Source: CAZTQN01 sp964615765 (lineage in GTDB: Bacteria > Planctomycetota > Phycisphaerae > Phycisphaerales > UBA1924). Taken from it: a stretch of DNA of 64,000 bases. Position numbers and translations under genes: made by a program. Positions 17,521 to 26,922 of this stretch are shown in pieces (the first letter of the stretch is position 1; the number at the start of each line of letters is the position of its first letter). The DNA lies in the NCBI GenBank assembly GCA_964615765.1, contig CAZTQN010000023.1, positions 1 through 64,000 of the forward strand, written 5' to 3'. The notes beneath the pieces are model-generated. The model worked only from the letters and a program-made list of their open reading frames with translations, searched no databases and was not told the DNA's origin.

Positions 17521-18959
17521 TCGCCCTCCTCCGCTTCACTCCCGGCGTCAGCGCTGCTGTGCGCCGGCTCGCCGCTGGCGTCTTGACCGCTCGGGGCCGC
17601 GGCGCCGGTGTCGGCCCGCTTCGACAGCGGCTGGCCCGGCGCGGGCTTGATGATCTCCTGCACGACGCTGGTCGCGAAGCTCCCGGCGGGCAGTTCGAAC
17701 CGGAGTTTGATGTACCCGCCGTGCTCGTCCTGCCCGGCTTCGATGTCCGGGTAACTCAAACGCACACGCAGGGCCCGCCGCGCGCCGGAGAGGTGAATCC
17801 CCGTCCGCTGCACGCGCTCGAACATCTCCATCGTGACGCCGAGGTCGTCGAGCACGCGCCGTTCCCGCTCGCCGACGGCCCCTTGCGCGAGCATCATCGA
17901 CAACCCCCACATCGGCCCGCTGGGCGAGATCTCCAGCGCCTCCAGTCGCCGGCGCAACTCGGCCGCCCCACTCCCCGGCCCACCATCGGCGTCTTCGCTC
18001 AGCATCGCTTCCGACACGGCGAACACCGCCCCGCTGTCGTGCTTGCTGGCCACGTCGCCCGGCTCGAGCGCGCCCAGCGTGCCCGCGGTGAGTCGCTCGT
18101 CCAGCACGCGGTTGAAGACCGCCGACTGAAACGCGGCGACAAAGAACGACTGCTCGGCCCGGTCCACCGCGCGCAGCGCCCCCGGCATGCCCCCACCGCG
18201 AGACAGCACGCCCAGCGCCCGCCGCTCCGCCAACAGCGAGCGCGGAGCCGCGGTGAGGGCCGCGCCGTACTCGCCGCGGTCAAACGCTTCCCGCATCGCC
18301 CGCTGATTCGACGGGACCCACGCTCCCTCCGCCCCCCCCTCCCCACCGCCTTCACCCGGCGGCATGCCCAAGAGCGCCCGCACCGCGACCTCCGCATCCT
18401 TCTTGAGCAGCCCCAGCCCGATGATGTGGTTCCGCGCGATGGTGCCGAAGCGCTGCTCCCCCACACGGTTCGGCACGCCCAAGCGCTCGAGCATCGTCAG
18501 CGTGCGGTGCGCGTGCACCACCTTGCCCGGCTCGACGCCGCGGATGCGGATGACAAACCGGTTGCCCGCCAGGTGCCCGCGCCGGAGCTTGTTGGTGTGC
18601 CGATCGACCCAGTGCACGACGACGCCGTCGGCTTCGAACGACGGAAAGTCGCCGGGTTTCTTGCCGGGCGTGTGCACGCTGACGAGCTGGCGTGTGACGG
18701 CGAAGCGGTCTTTGAGTCCAGCCGTGCCGACGGCGTCGCGCCGCACGCCGAAATGCCGCGCCAGCCGACGCACCAGGTCCATCGTGGACATGTTGCGTTT
18801 TTCGATGAGCATGTAGATGTGCTCACCGTCGCCGCACGGCTCGTACGCCGGAATCTCTTCGACGAGAAAGTCGTCCGGGCTGGCCTTGATGTGCCCGCCC
18901 GTGCCGGGCACAGAGTGCGTCAGCCAGCGGGACGGCGTGATGTGCGGGTCGAAGTTCAC
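17517..18959 (-). CDS. truD: tRNA pseudouridine(13) synthase TruD
   Basis: TruD converts U13 of tRNA-Glu to pseudouridine. The protein (about 480 residues) carries DDFLVEEIPAYEPCGDGEHI, the catalytic motif GTAGLKDRFAVTRQ with its aspartate, AGNRFVIRIRG, NRVGEQRFG and FFVAAFQSAVFNRVLDERL. It is longer than the roughly 350-residue E. coli enzyme, with a Gly/Glu-rich insert in the TRUD domain and an acidic Ser-rich tail. Start is GTG at 18959 or TTG at 18965; upstream codons overlap the nuclease gene's tail. It overlaps the HAD gene by 4 bases. Confidence 0.92.
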   Translation of the reverse strand: MNFDPHITPSRWLTHSVPGTGGHIKASPDDFLVEEIPAYEPCGDGEHIYMLIEKRNMSTMDLVRRLARHFGVRRDAVGTAGLKDRFAVTRQLVSVHTPGKKPGDFPSFEADGVVVHWVDRHTNKLRRGHLAGNRFVIRIRGVEPGKVVHAHRTLTMLERLGVPNRVGEQRFGTIARNHIIGLGLLKKDAEVAVRALLGMPPGEGGGEGGAEGAWVPSNQRAMREAFDRGEYGAALTAAPRSLLAERRALGVLSRGGGMPGALRAVDRAEQSFFVAAFQSAVFNRVLDERLTAGTLGALEPGDVASKHDSGAVFAVSEAMLSEDADGGPGSGAAELRRRLEALEISPSGPMWGLSMMLAQGAVGERERRVLDDLGVTMEMFERVQRTGIHLSGARRALRVRLSYPDIEAGQDEHGGYIKLRFELPAGSFATSVVQEIIKPAPGQPLSKRADTGAAAPSGQDASGEPAHSSADAGSEAEEGE

Positions 18960-18990
18960 GGTCAAGCGGGGCGGGCTCCGGCCAGGTCGA

Positions 18991-19449
18991 TCAGGACGGG
19001 TCTTCGCGCTCGGCCCCTTCCAGCACGCGCTCTTCGACATAGATCGGCACGTTGCTCGCAATGCCCAGCGCGATCGCGTCGCTCGGGCGCGCGTCGACCT
19101 TGTGCAGCTTGCCCGACCCGTCGCGGATCATCAGGAGCGCGAAGAACGTGTGATCACGCAGGTCGTGGATCGAGATCGATTCCAGGCTCCCGCCCAGCTG
19201 CTCGACGACGGACATCAGCAGGTCGTGCGTCTGCGGTCTGGGCGGGATGACGTTCTTGAGGCGGCGCTCGATGGCCTGCGCCTCGGGCAGCCCGATGACG
19301 ATGGGGAAACTCCGCCCGTTCTCCACCTGGGAGATCGTCTGCTCGCCGGTGGTCTCGTCCTTGCCGACGGCGACCTCGCGCAGCTCGATGATCTGGTAGT
19401 CGTTGAGCTCGCGGATCAGGATCCGCGCAAGCTCCATGCGAACGGGCAT
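18991..19449 (-). CDS. Bifunctional nuclease domain (BFN/DUF151) protein
   Basis: A 152-residue protein of the BFN family, members of which have been reported as DNase/RNase. It contains MELARILIRELNDYQIIELRE, FPIVIGLPEAQAIERRL, THDLLMSVVEQLGG and the conserved VDARPSDAIALGI. GGAGG lies 8 bases before the ATG at 19449, which decides the start against an upstream in-frame codon. truD follows after about 30 bases on the same strand, so the two and the HAD gene probably form one transcript. Confidence 0.9.
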   Translation of the reverse strand: MPVRMELARILIRELNDYQIIELREVAVGKDETTGEQTISQVENGRSFPIVIGLPEAQAIERRLKNVIPPRPQTHDLLMSVVEQLGGSLESISIHDLRDHTFFALLMIRDGSGKLHKVDARPSDAIALGIASNVPIYVEERVLEGAEREDPS

Positions 19450-19566
19450 GTCCGGACCTCCGATCTCGGCCAATCTTTCCGACCCCGGACGTGCGGTCAA
19501 CGCCCGCCGCACGCCCCGTTCGCCCGCGCCCGGCCTTCAAGCCGGCGCGCAGCGACCCCGCCGCCG

Positions 19567-20547
19567 TCAGCGGTCGAACACCATCGGTACGCCCAGCCGC
19601 TCGATCAGTTCGAACGGCACGCCGATGTCGACCACCAGCAGTTCGCCCAGATACTCGGACGCCGGCGCCGCCAGGAAACCCTGCTTCAGCCCCGCCAGCG
19701 CCACCGTCATGTCGGCCTTCACGCACGGCCCGGCCTGGCCCGTCGCTCCCGCGAGCGGGTGCCCCGCGTCCGCGTCCAGGCCCGACGGCACATCCACCGC
19801 CACCAGCAGCGCGCCCTTCTGCCGCAAACGGTTCATCAGGTCGATCGCGCCCGCCTCGGCCCCCGCCGGCGGGCGAGACAGCCCCGTTCCCAAGAGCGCA
19901 TCGATCACCACGACCGGCTCGCCGACGCTCGCGATCACGCGGTCCACCGCCGCCCCGACGCTCTCGGCCCGCCCGCCGGCCCGCTCGAGCGTGATCCGCA
20001 TGCGCTCGACCACGCGCAGGTTGACCGCCGCATCACCCGGCAGGATGTCGCCCTCCGCCACCAGCACGATGCCGACGGGCAGCCCGGCGTTGTGCAGATG
20101 CCGCGCCACGGCGAGCCCGTCGCCCCCGTTATTCCCGGACCCGCACACCACCAGCACGCCGTGCCCGCGCCCCTGGTCCATCCCCGACATCGCTTCCAAC
20201 ACCGCCCCCGCCACCCCGCGGGCCGCGTTCTCCATCAGGACGATCGACGGGAGCCCGAACTCCTCGACGGCGATCTGATCAACCTCGCGGGCCGCCTGGC
20301 GCGAGAACACGTGCACCGCCGGCGCGCCGTCGGCTCCCCCCCCACCATGACAACCGCACCCGCTCCCACACCCGCCCTCGTCGGCCTCGGGCATGGACGC
20401 TTCGGACGCGCCCGACCCGCATCCCCCGCCGCCGCAGCACCCACCGCCGCCCATCCCGGCCTGGTGGTGGTGGGTGTGGTGATCATCAGCGCTCCGCTCG
20501 TCGCGGCGATTGACGGACTTATCCTGTGCCCCGGTGTGACTCGGCAT
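19567..20547 (-). CDS. nnrE: NAD(P)H-hydrate epimerase (YjeF N-terminal domain) with Cys/His-rich head
   Basis: The epimerase interconverts damaged NAD(P)H hydrates so they can be repaired. The YjeF_N domain starts near residue 75 (SRQAAREVDQIAVEEFGLPS) and shows IVLMENAARGVA, VVCGSGNNGGDGLAVARHL, VVIDALLGTGLSRPP and VAVDVPSGLDADAG. The ADP-dependent dehydratase half found in bacterial fusions is absent. The first 75 residues are odd: a His cluster (DDHHTHHHQ) followed by Gly/Cys runs (GGGGCCGGGGCGSG, CGSGCGCHGG), as in metal-binding low-complexity tails. ATG at 20547 is the start; a divergent glycosyltransferase begins 80 bases away. Confidence 0.87.
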   Translation of the reverse strand: MPSHTGAQDKSVNRRDERSADDHHTHHHQAGMGGGGCCGGGGCGSGASEASMPEADEGGCGSGCGCHGGGGADGAPAVHVFSRQAAREVDQIAVEEFGLPSIVLMENAARGVAGAVLEAMSGMDQGRGHGVLVVCGSGNNGGDGLAVARHLHNAGLPVGIVLVAEGDILPGDAAVNLRVVERMRITLERAGGRAESVGAAVDRVIASVGEPVVVIDALLGTGLSRPPAGAEAGAIDLMNRLRQKGALLVAVDVPSGLDADAGHPLAGATGQAGPCVKADMTVALAGLKQGFLAAPASEYLGELLVVDIGVPFELIERLGVPMVFDR

Positions 20548-20626
20548 GCGCCAGCGTAGCCGCTCCACGCCGCCCGCCCCCTTTTGAGGGCGGTTGCCCG
20601 CGCGAACTTTCCTCCGGCCAGCCCGC

Positions 20627-21862
20627 ATGCCCAGCCCGCTCCTGATCTCGCTCGCCGGTCTCAGCCTCGCCGCCGCCGCGCTGGGCGTGTACTGGGGCGT
20701 CGTGCTCATCCACGTCGCCCGCACCGCGCTCCGCCAGCCAACCGCCGACGACGGCCTCACGCCCGACGCGCCGCTCGCCGGCCCGTCGGTCTGCGTCGTC
20801 GTCCCGGCTCACAACGAGCGAGCCTGCATCGACCGCGTCGCCCGCTCCATTCTCAAGCAAACCTACCGCGACCTCGCCGCCGTCTTCGCGCTCGACCGCT
20901 GCACCGACGACACCCGGGCCGTGCTCGACGCAGCGATCGCCGGCGACCGGCGGGCCCACGTGCTCGAGATCGACGCCTGCCCGCTCGAATGGGCCGGCAA
21001 GGTCCACGCGCTCTGGCGTGCGACGCGCGACGTCCCCCCGGCCCGTGACGCCGACATCCTTCTGTTCGTCGACGCCGACACCGAACTGCACCCCGAGTGC
21101 GTCCGCGCCACCACCAACCTCCTCCGCACCCGCGGCGCCGGCCTGCTCAGCCTCATCAGCACGATGTCGTCCAAGGCCTGGTTCGAACTCATCGTGCAGC
21201 CCGCGGCGGGCCTGGAACTCATCCGCCAATACCCACTCCGCCGCGCCTCCGACCCTGACCCCGCCCGCCGCCGCGCCTTCGCCAACGGCCAGTTCATCAT
21301 GATGACCCGGGCCGCGTATCAGGCCATCGGCGGGCACGAGCACGTGCGGCACGCGCTGCTCGAAGACGTCGAGATCGCCCGCCGCGCCGCCGCCGCCAAC
21401 ATCCCGGCCCAGGTCATGCTCGCCGGCACGATGCACCGCTGCGCGATGTACGGCTCGTGGGCCGAGTTCCGCCGCGGGTGGGAGCGCATCTACATCGAGT
21501 CCACCAACCGCAAGCCCGCCCGCCTCCGCGCCTTCGCCGGGCGCGTCCGCGTGCTGGGCGTCTGGCTCCCGCTCGCCGCCGCCGGCGCGCTCGGGCTGGG
21601 CCTGTGGGCCATCCGCGCTGGCGGCGACGCGCACCAGGACGCCGCCCACATAGCCGCCTGGCTGGGCGGCGTGTCGCTCACGCTCATGCTCGCCGCCCTC
21701 ACCGGCGTGTACGCCATCTCGCGCACGCCCGTCTGGACCGCCCCGCTCTACCCCATCGGCGCCTGGCTCACCGGCGCCGTGATGCGCCGAGCCGCCCGCA
21801 CGCTCGACCGCGGCGGCGTCACCCGCTGGGGCGGGCGCGACTACACGCTCACGCCCCGCTGA
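20627..21862 (+). CDS. HpnB-like membrane glycosyltransferase (family 2)
   Basis: This 411-residue protein has an N-terminal membrane anchor (LLISLAGLSLAAAALGVYWG), a GT-A domain (VCVVVPAHNERACIDR, ALDRCTDDT, LFVDADTELHPE) and a C-terminal hydrophobic region with two or three segments (about 310-390). The motif order, ending in LLEDVEIARRA and the FRRGWERIYIE region, is like the hopanoid-linked HpnB group. No other hopanoid genes are nearby, so the acceptor is uncertain. ATG at 20627 is preferred over a TTG at 20594. Confidence 0.82.
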   Translation: MPSPLLISLAGLSLAAAALGVYWGVVLIHVARTALRQPTADDGLTPDAPLAGPSVCVVVPAHNERACIDRVARSILKQTYRDLAAVFALDRCTDDTRAVLDAAIAGDRRAHVLEIDACPLEWAGKVHALWRATRDVPPARDADILLFVDADTELHPECVRATTNLLRTRGAGLLSLISTMSSKAWFELIVQPAAGLELIRQYPLRRASDPDPARRRAFANGQFIMMTRAAYQAIGGHEHVRHALLEDVEIARRAAAANIPAQVMLAGTMHRCAMYGSWAEFRRGWERIYIESTNRKPARLRAFAGRVRVLGVWLPLAAAGALGLGLWAIRAGGDAHQDAAHIAAWLGGVSLTLMLAALTGVYAISRTPVWTAPLYPIGAWLTGAVMRRAARTLDRGGVTRWGGRDYTLTPR

Positions 21863-21893
21863 TCGCGCCGGCCCGCTTCACCGCTTGCACCTT

Positions 21894-23033
21894 TTACCGC
21901 TTGCCCGAGCCCGCCGCCCGCTCATACTCCGTCAGCCGCGCCGCGTACTCGCGCCGCATCTCGTCATCGCTCGATTTCTCGACCGCCGCCCGCTGCACCT
22001 CGACGGCGCGGGCCTTGTCGCCCGACTGGAACAGCGCCGCCGCGTACGTATCGAGCACTTCCGGCGCGCCGCCGCCGGTGATCTGGTTGGCCCGCGTCGC
22101 GAGCGCCAGGGCCACGTTCACCCGCCGCGACCCCGCCTCGATCCGCGACAGCATGTGCCACGCGATCTGGTTCAAGGCCTCGAAGTCATCCTTGATCGCC
22201 GCGGCCCCGACCTTCTCCGCATACGCCTGCGCCCCGGCCGGGTCGTTCTTGTCCGCCGCCAGCACGCGGTAGCGTTCGAAGATCCACCGCCCCTGCAAGG
22301 GCGGGTCGAGGGCGATCAGCGCATCAAGCTGCCGCAGCACCTCGTCAAGATCGCCGACCTCGTACGCCGCGTCCATCTTGGCGGCGATCGGCGCTTCCAG
22401 CCGATCCAGCTCGGCCCGCCGCCGCGCCTGCGCCGCCGCCTTCTCCAGGTCGAACGTCTTGCCCAGCACCGCCTCGACGGCCTTATCCAGCCCCGCCAGC
22501 GGATGCCCGATCCACGCGACGCGTCCGTCCTGGTTGACGACAAACGCCGTCGGGATCTCGTCCTGCCCCGCCGCGTCCATCCACGCGCGCGACGTCTGCC
22601 CGCGATCATCCCACGCGACGCGGTACCCGATCTTGTCGCCCATCTTGCTGACAAACGGCTCGACGTCCGCCAGGCCGCGCTGCTCCGTGCTCGACACCCC
22701 GATCACCACCAGCCCCGCGTCTTTGTGCCGCTGCTGCAGCGCCGTCAGATGCGGGATCGACTTGCGGCACGGCGGGCACCACGTGGCCCAGAACTCAACC
22801 ACGTACACCTTCCCCGCCTCAAACCCGTCAACCGCCTGCCCCTTCACCCATGACGCGATCGTCAGCCTTGGCGCCGAGTCGCCGACATGCAGCGTCCGCG
22901 CCGCCGCGCCGGCCGGCACGCCCGCGTCGCCTTGCGCCGCAGCCTCGCGCCCCGCCGCCTGCTGCCCGGCGCACGCGCCGGCCGCCATCAGCACCGCCGA
23001 CACACACACCGTCGCCCGCACAGCCCGCTTCAT
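21894..23033 (-). CDS. TlpA/ResA-like thiol-disulfide oxidoreductase, exported
   Basis: A 379-residue exported redoxin. After a signal peptide (MKRAVRATVCVSAVLMAAGACA) the thioredoxin-like domain spans about residues 45-185, with active site WATWCPPCRKS and the later cis-Pro segment EIPTAFVVNQDG. The Cys at the end of the hydrophobic stretch could be lipidated, but the lipobox is poor. The C-terminal half is helical with TPR-like features (DKARAVEVQRAAVEKS), as in several planctomycete redoxins. Start ATG at 23033 gives a proper signal; an in-frame ATG at 23063 also exists. Confidence 0.85.
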   Translation of the reverse strand: MKRAVRATVCVSAVLMAAGACAGQQAAGREAAAQGDAGVPAGAAARTLHVGDSAPRLTIASWVKGQAVDGFEAGKVYVVEFWATWCPPCRKSIPHLTALQQRHKDAGLVVIGVSSTEQRGLADVEPFVSKMGDKIGYRVAWDDRGQTSRAWMDAAGQDEIPTAFVVNQDGRVAWIGHPLAGLDKAVEAVLGKTFDLEKAAAQARRRAELDRLEAPIAAKMDAAYEVGDLDEVLRQLDALIALDPPLQGRWIFERYRVLAADKNDPAGAQAYAEKVGAAAIKDDFEALNQIAWHMLSRIEAGSRRVNVALALATRANQITGGGAPEVLDTYAAALFQSGDKARAVEVQRAAVEKSSDDEMRREYAARLTEYERAAGSGKR

Positions 23034-23154
23034 GCGTGAGATCCTCGCCGCCTGGTTGGACATTCCCGAACAATACACCATCGACCACCTGGGCCCGATC
23101 TCATACCGAACAAACCGCCGCCTCATCGGTCTTCGGACGCTATCCTTGCGGTGA

Positions 23155-24630
23155 ATGACGTCGGCATCGGGCGCAGTCGGGGCGGGCAGGCGAGGGGTGT
23201 GGCGGTGGGCCGTTGCGCTCTCGGTCGTTGGTCATGTCGTCGTCGGCGCCGGCGGGTCGATGCTCCGTCTCGGTGACGGCGAGCCCAGCCCCGCCGCGCC
23301 CGGCCTCGCGGCCGACGTTCTCCTCTCCGATTTCGTCCTCCCGCCCGAAGACGCGCCCGAGCCGCCCACTCCGCCCGAGCCAAGCCAGCCCCCGCCCGCG
23401 ACGCTCCCCCCGCCGATCGCCGCCGCTCCGCCTCCCGCCGCGACGGCGCCGCCGCCCGAACCCCGCGTCCGCCTCGGCGTGGATCAATCCACCGCGCAAA
23501 CCGAAAACTGGCTCGGCTTCAAGGACCCCACGCCGCACGCGGCTCCCAAGTCCGAAGTCGAACAGCCCGCGCTCGACCCCAACGCCGGCGCGCCCGGCCA
23601 ACTCGCCGGCGGCTCACCCGGCGACGCCGGCGACGCCGCAAGTCAAGCGCCCCCGAGCGACGCGCCGCTCCCGATGGACGCGCCCGCCGCGCCCCCCGCG
23701 CCGGCCGACACCCCATCACCCAGCGACCCTTCCACCGAACCCGTTCCCGCACCAGACACGACTCCGCCGCCATCCGAAACCCCACCGCCCCCGCAGACCG
23801 ACCCGCTCCGCACCGACCCCGCGCAGCCGCGCGAGGGCGAGACCGACGGCGTCGACGATCCGCCACCCCCCGGCGCCGCGCCCAGCCCGACCGACACGCA
23901 GCCCGGCGAGCCGCTCCGCCCACCGTCACCACTCCCCGTCGGGCCCGATCGCCCGGACGGCGTGCCCGACCCGAACGCCCCGATCGAGCCAGTCGAACAA
24001 GTCCTCGGCTTCGTCGGCCCGCCCGCGCCGGATATGCCGGGCTTCTCCGCGCCAACGCCGATCCCACCGCGCCCCGCGCGCGCCACGGCCCCGCCGGTCC
24101 AGATTGCTCCGCCGCAGCGCCAGGTGCTCCCACCGCCGACGCCCCCACCCACGCCCCGCGTCACGCCCCCCACGCCGCTGATCCCGCCGATGACCCCCGG
24201 CGCCCCGGCCCGCCCGCAGGCTCCCGCCGCCGGCTCCGGCTCCGCGAGCGGCGCCGCCACCACGCCCGGCTCGGGCGTGGAGCACGCGGGCGAAGTCAGT
24301 GAGAAGGAGTCCGACGCGTCGAGCCTGGAAGACCCGATCGAGGTCCGCCCTGGTCGCCCCGCCGCCGCCGAGGGCATCGAGCTCATCACCCGCCGCCCGC
24401 AGTTCTCGCGCTACACCCGCACCGTCGCCGCCCCGCGCAACCCGCTCCTCCGCGTCACCTTCGACCCACGCGGCGTGGTCGTCGACGTCCAACTCATCCG
24501 CTCCAGCGGCTTCAACGATGTCGACGACCCCGTCGTCAACGCCGTCTTCCAGTGGCAAGCCCGCGGCGAGCGCCTGAAGCGCGCCGGCCCCGCCGGTCTC
24601 ACACTCACCGTGGAAATCCTCCTCCGCTGA
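23155..24630 (+). CDS. Proline-rich TonB-family energy transducer
   Basis: The 491-residue protein has one membrane segment (WAVALSVVGHVVVGAGG) near the N-terminus. A very long Pro/Ala/Asp-rich span follows (about residues 45-380), enough to cross the periplasm, and then a TonB C-terminal domain (about 400-491: PLLRVTFDPRGVVVDVQLI, FNDVDDPVVNAVFQW, LTLTVEILLR). TonB proteins carry inner-membrane energy to outer-membrane receptors. No exbB/exbD is in the window. The ATG at 23155 is preceded by no clear ribosome site. Confidence 0.82.
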   Translation: MTSASGAVGAGRRGVWRWAVALSVVGHVVVGAGGSMLRLGDGEPSPAAPGLAADVLLSDFVLPPEDAPEPPTPPEPSQPPPATLPPPIAAAPPPAATAPPPEPRVRLGVDQSTAQTENWLGFKDPTPHAAPKSEVEQPALDPNAGAPGQLAGGSPGDAGDAASQAPPSDAPLPMDAPAAPPAPADTPSPSDPSTEPVPAPDTTPPPSETPPPPQTDPLRTDPAQPREGETDGVDDPPPPGAAPSPTDTQPGEPLRPPSPLPVGPDRPDGVPDPNAPIEPVEQVLGFVGPPAPDMPGFSAPTPIPPRPARATAPPVQIAPPQRQVLPPPTPPPTPRVTPPTPLIPPMTPGAPARPQAPAAGSGSASGAATTPGSGVEHAGEVSEKESDASSLEDPIEVRPGRPAAAEGIELITRRPQFSRYTRTVAAPRNPLLRVTFDPRGVVVDVQLIRSSGFNDVDDPVVNAVFQWQARGERLKRAGPAGLTLTVEILLR

Positions 24631-24703
24631 CCCGACCCCTTTCTCTCCGGGCCCGCAACGACCGATACTCTGCTGTGTGATCCGTCCCGACAGGCGCTCA
24701 TTC

Positions 24704-25609
24704 ATGCCCCGCCCGCACGTCCACGCCGCCGCACGCCCCGCCGCCCAACTCGCGGCCGCGCTGCTGCTCGCGCTGACGCCCACGACCGCCCTCGCACAAT
24801 CGCGCAGCGCGCCATCCAACACGACCCAGCCGACCGGCCCGCGCCAGCCGACCGCCGTCACCCCGTCGGGCCGCCTCGAGCGCGTCGTGCAGGGCGAGGC
24901 CGACCTGGGCGAACTGTCGACCACGCTCCGCCGCCTGCAGCCCGATCTGCGTGCCCCCGAGCGCTTCGAGCAGGTCTACCGCATCCCGGGTCGCCCGGGC
25001 GCGCCCGACCGCATGGCCCGCGTGAGCGGCGCCGTCACCGCGGTGTTCCCCGAATCCGAGTACGCCCTTACCAAGCGCGGCACCCGCGCCGACATCCCCG
25101 CGGGCACCATCTTCTTCCTCGGCAAAGTGCGCGACGTCACGGCCTCGCCGTTCGCCTTCACGCCGTCGACCGACGAACTCGCTGCCCGCGCCCGCACCGA
25201 CCGCGTGCAGCGGGCCAGCCTGCCCGTGCTCGGCTTCACCACGCGCGTCGACACGCGCGCCCCCGCCCCGACCGTCCCGACCGCGCCGCCATCGCCCAAT
25301 GCATCAATCCCAACCGGCGCGCACACCACCATCGACCGGGCCGCGTTCACCAACGACGCCGGCCCCATGCTCTCCAGCCGCGTGCAGCAGCAACTGGGCA
25401 TCCTGCCACCGGACATCCGCGCCCGCCTGAATCTCGCCCCGCTCCCCAGCGCCGAGACCAGCAGCACCACCCCGCCCAACCAGTCGGCGACCGACACACG
25501 TCCGTCAACACCGCCGCAGCCGCCCCGCCCCTCCCGCGTGCGCGACCTGCTCCTCGAAGCGGTCGCCCCGAGCGATCAGCCCCCCACCGCGCCCGCGGCC
25601 AACCGCTGA
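24704..25609 (+). CDS. Secreted hypothetical protein
   Basis: I do not recognise this 301-residue protein. It has a signal peptide ending near LTPTTALAQ, a folded-looking middle (RLERVVQGEADLGELSTTLR, FEQVYRIPGR, MARVSGAVTAVFPESEYAL, GTRADIPAGTIFFLG) and a Pro/Thr/Ala-rich C-terminus. No catalytic motif or repeat is evident. It follows the TonB-like gene on the same strand by 73 bases, so it may be a periplasmic partner, but that is only position. ATG at 24704 is chosen over a GTG at 24677 because it gives a better signal peptide. Confidence 0.7.
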   Translation: MPRPHVHAAARPAAQLAAALLLALTPTTALAQSRSAPSNTTQPTGPRQPTAVTPSGRLERVVQGEADLGELSTTLRRLQPDLRAPERFEQVYRIPGRPGAPDRMARVSGAVTAVFPESEYALTKRGTRADIPAGTIFFLGKVRDVTASPFAFTPSTDELAARARTDRVQRASLPVLGFTTRVDTRAPAPTVPTAPPSPNASIPTGAHTTIDRAAFTNDAGPMLSSRVQQQLGILPPDIRARLNLAPLPSAETSSTTPPNQSATDTRPSTPPQPPRPSRVRDLLLEAVAPSDQPPTAPAANR

Positions 25610-25702
25610 GTCACCACAACGCAGCCCCCCCGGCCCCGCGTCCCGCTTCACCGCGTCACCCCATCACCGCGTCAAGGCGACAAGGCGTCCCCCACTTCGC
25701 GC

Positions 25703-26779
25703 TCACGACGCCGCCGACCCACCCTGCGTCGTCTGATCAACACCCGCGATCGCGCCGCGCATCTGCGTATCCGCGACGAGGTTCCGCATTTTGTAATAGT
25801 CCATGATGCCCAGGTTCCCCTTCCGGAACGCGTCGGACATCGCCCGCGGCACTTCCGCCTCCGCAAGCACGACCTGGGCCCGGTTCTCCTGGATCTTCGC
25901 CTTCATTTCCTGCTCGAGCGCCATCGCCTGCGCACGCCGGGTTTCCGCCGCGGCCTGCGCACGCTTGGTATCCGCGAGCGCCTGGTCCGTCTGCAGTTTC
26001 GCCCCGATGTTCTCCCCAACGTCGATATCCGCGATGTCGATCGACAGAATCTCGAACGCCGTCCCCGCGTCCAGCCCCTGCGTCATCACCCGCTTGGTGA
26101 TCTCGTCCGGATTCTCCAGCACCGCCTTGTGATCTTCCGACGAACCGATCGTCGACACGATCCCCTGGCCGACACGCGCGATCACCGTCTCTTCCGTCGC
26201 GCCGCCCACCAGCTGCTTGATGTTCGTCCGCACCGTGACGCGCGCCTTGACCTTCAACTGAATGCCGTCCTTCGCAACGGCGTCGATCGTCGGACGCGGG
26301 CCCCCGGCCGGCGGGATATCGATCACCTTCGGGTTCACAGACGTCTGCACCGCGTCGAGGATGTCGCGCCCGGCCAGGTCGATCGCCGTCGCCGTGTCCC
26401 AGTCAAGGGGAATCTTCGCCCCGCGGGCCGCGATCATCGCGCTGATCACGTTCGGCACCCGACCCCCCGCCAGGTAGTGCGTCTCCAGCCGGTTGGTCGC
26501 GATGTCCAAACCCGCCTTCACCGCCCGGATGCGGCTGTACACGATCGTCCGGATGTCCACCTTCCGGAACCGCATCCCGATCAGGTCCAGGATCCCCACC
26601 CGCGCGTTCGACAACAGGGCCTGCACGTACAGGTTGATGAACTGCAGCACGAAGATCAGCAGGAACAGGACGAACAGCCCCGCCACCACCACCACCGCGA
26701 TCAGCACGAACTGCGACCCGCTGGTCGCCTGCGCGAGGGTGAGGGAAGGGCCCGAAGACATGAGCGCGGTGTTCATCAT
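25703..26779 (-). CDS. floA: Flotillin-like protein FloA
   Basis: FloA-type flotillins form membrane foci and organise lipid-protein microdomains. The 358-residue product has one N-terminal membrane segment (FVLIAVVVVAGLFVLFLLIF), then a PHB-like domain (VQALLSNARVGILDLIGM, TATAIDLAGRDILDAVQTS, VKARVTVRTNIKQLVGGATE, VGQGIVSTIGS) and a coiled segment rich in Ala/Glu/Gln (DTKRAQAAAETRRAQAMAL). Length is close to the usual 330. Start is one of two adjacent ATG codons (26779, 26776), with GGAAGAG upstream. Confidence 0.92.
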   Translation of the reverse strand: MMNTALMSSGPSLTLAQATSGSQFVLIAVVVVAGLFVLFLLIFVLQFINLYVQALLSNARVGILDLIGMRFRKVDIRTIVYSRIRAVKAGLDIATNRLETHYLAGGRVPNVISAMIAARGAKIPLDWDTATAIDLAGRDILDAVQTSVNPKVIDIPPAGGPRPTIDAVAKDGIQLKVKARVTVRTNIKQLVGGATEETVIARVGQGIVSTIGSSEDHKAVLENPDEITKRVMTQGLDAGTAFEILSIDIADIDVGENIGAKLQTDQALADTKRAQAAAETRRAQAMALEQEMKAKIQENRAQVVLAEAEVPRAMSDAFRKGNLGIMDYYKMRNLVADTQMRGAIAGVDQTTQGGSAAS

Positions 26780-26922
26780 GGGTGCGTTCTCTTCCGCGGG
26801 CTCGGTCGATGCATGAACGTGTGCGGGCCCGCGTGGGCCGAGTATACCGGGCCTTCCCCCCGCGGCCCCCTCGAACCCCGCTTTCCTCTGGCGATCGCCC
26901 GCACGCTCGTCTACCCTCGGGC

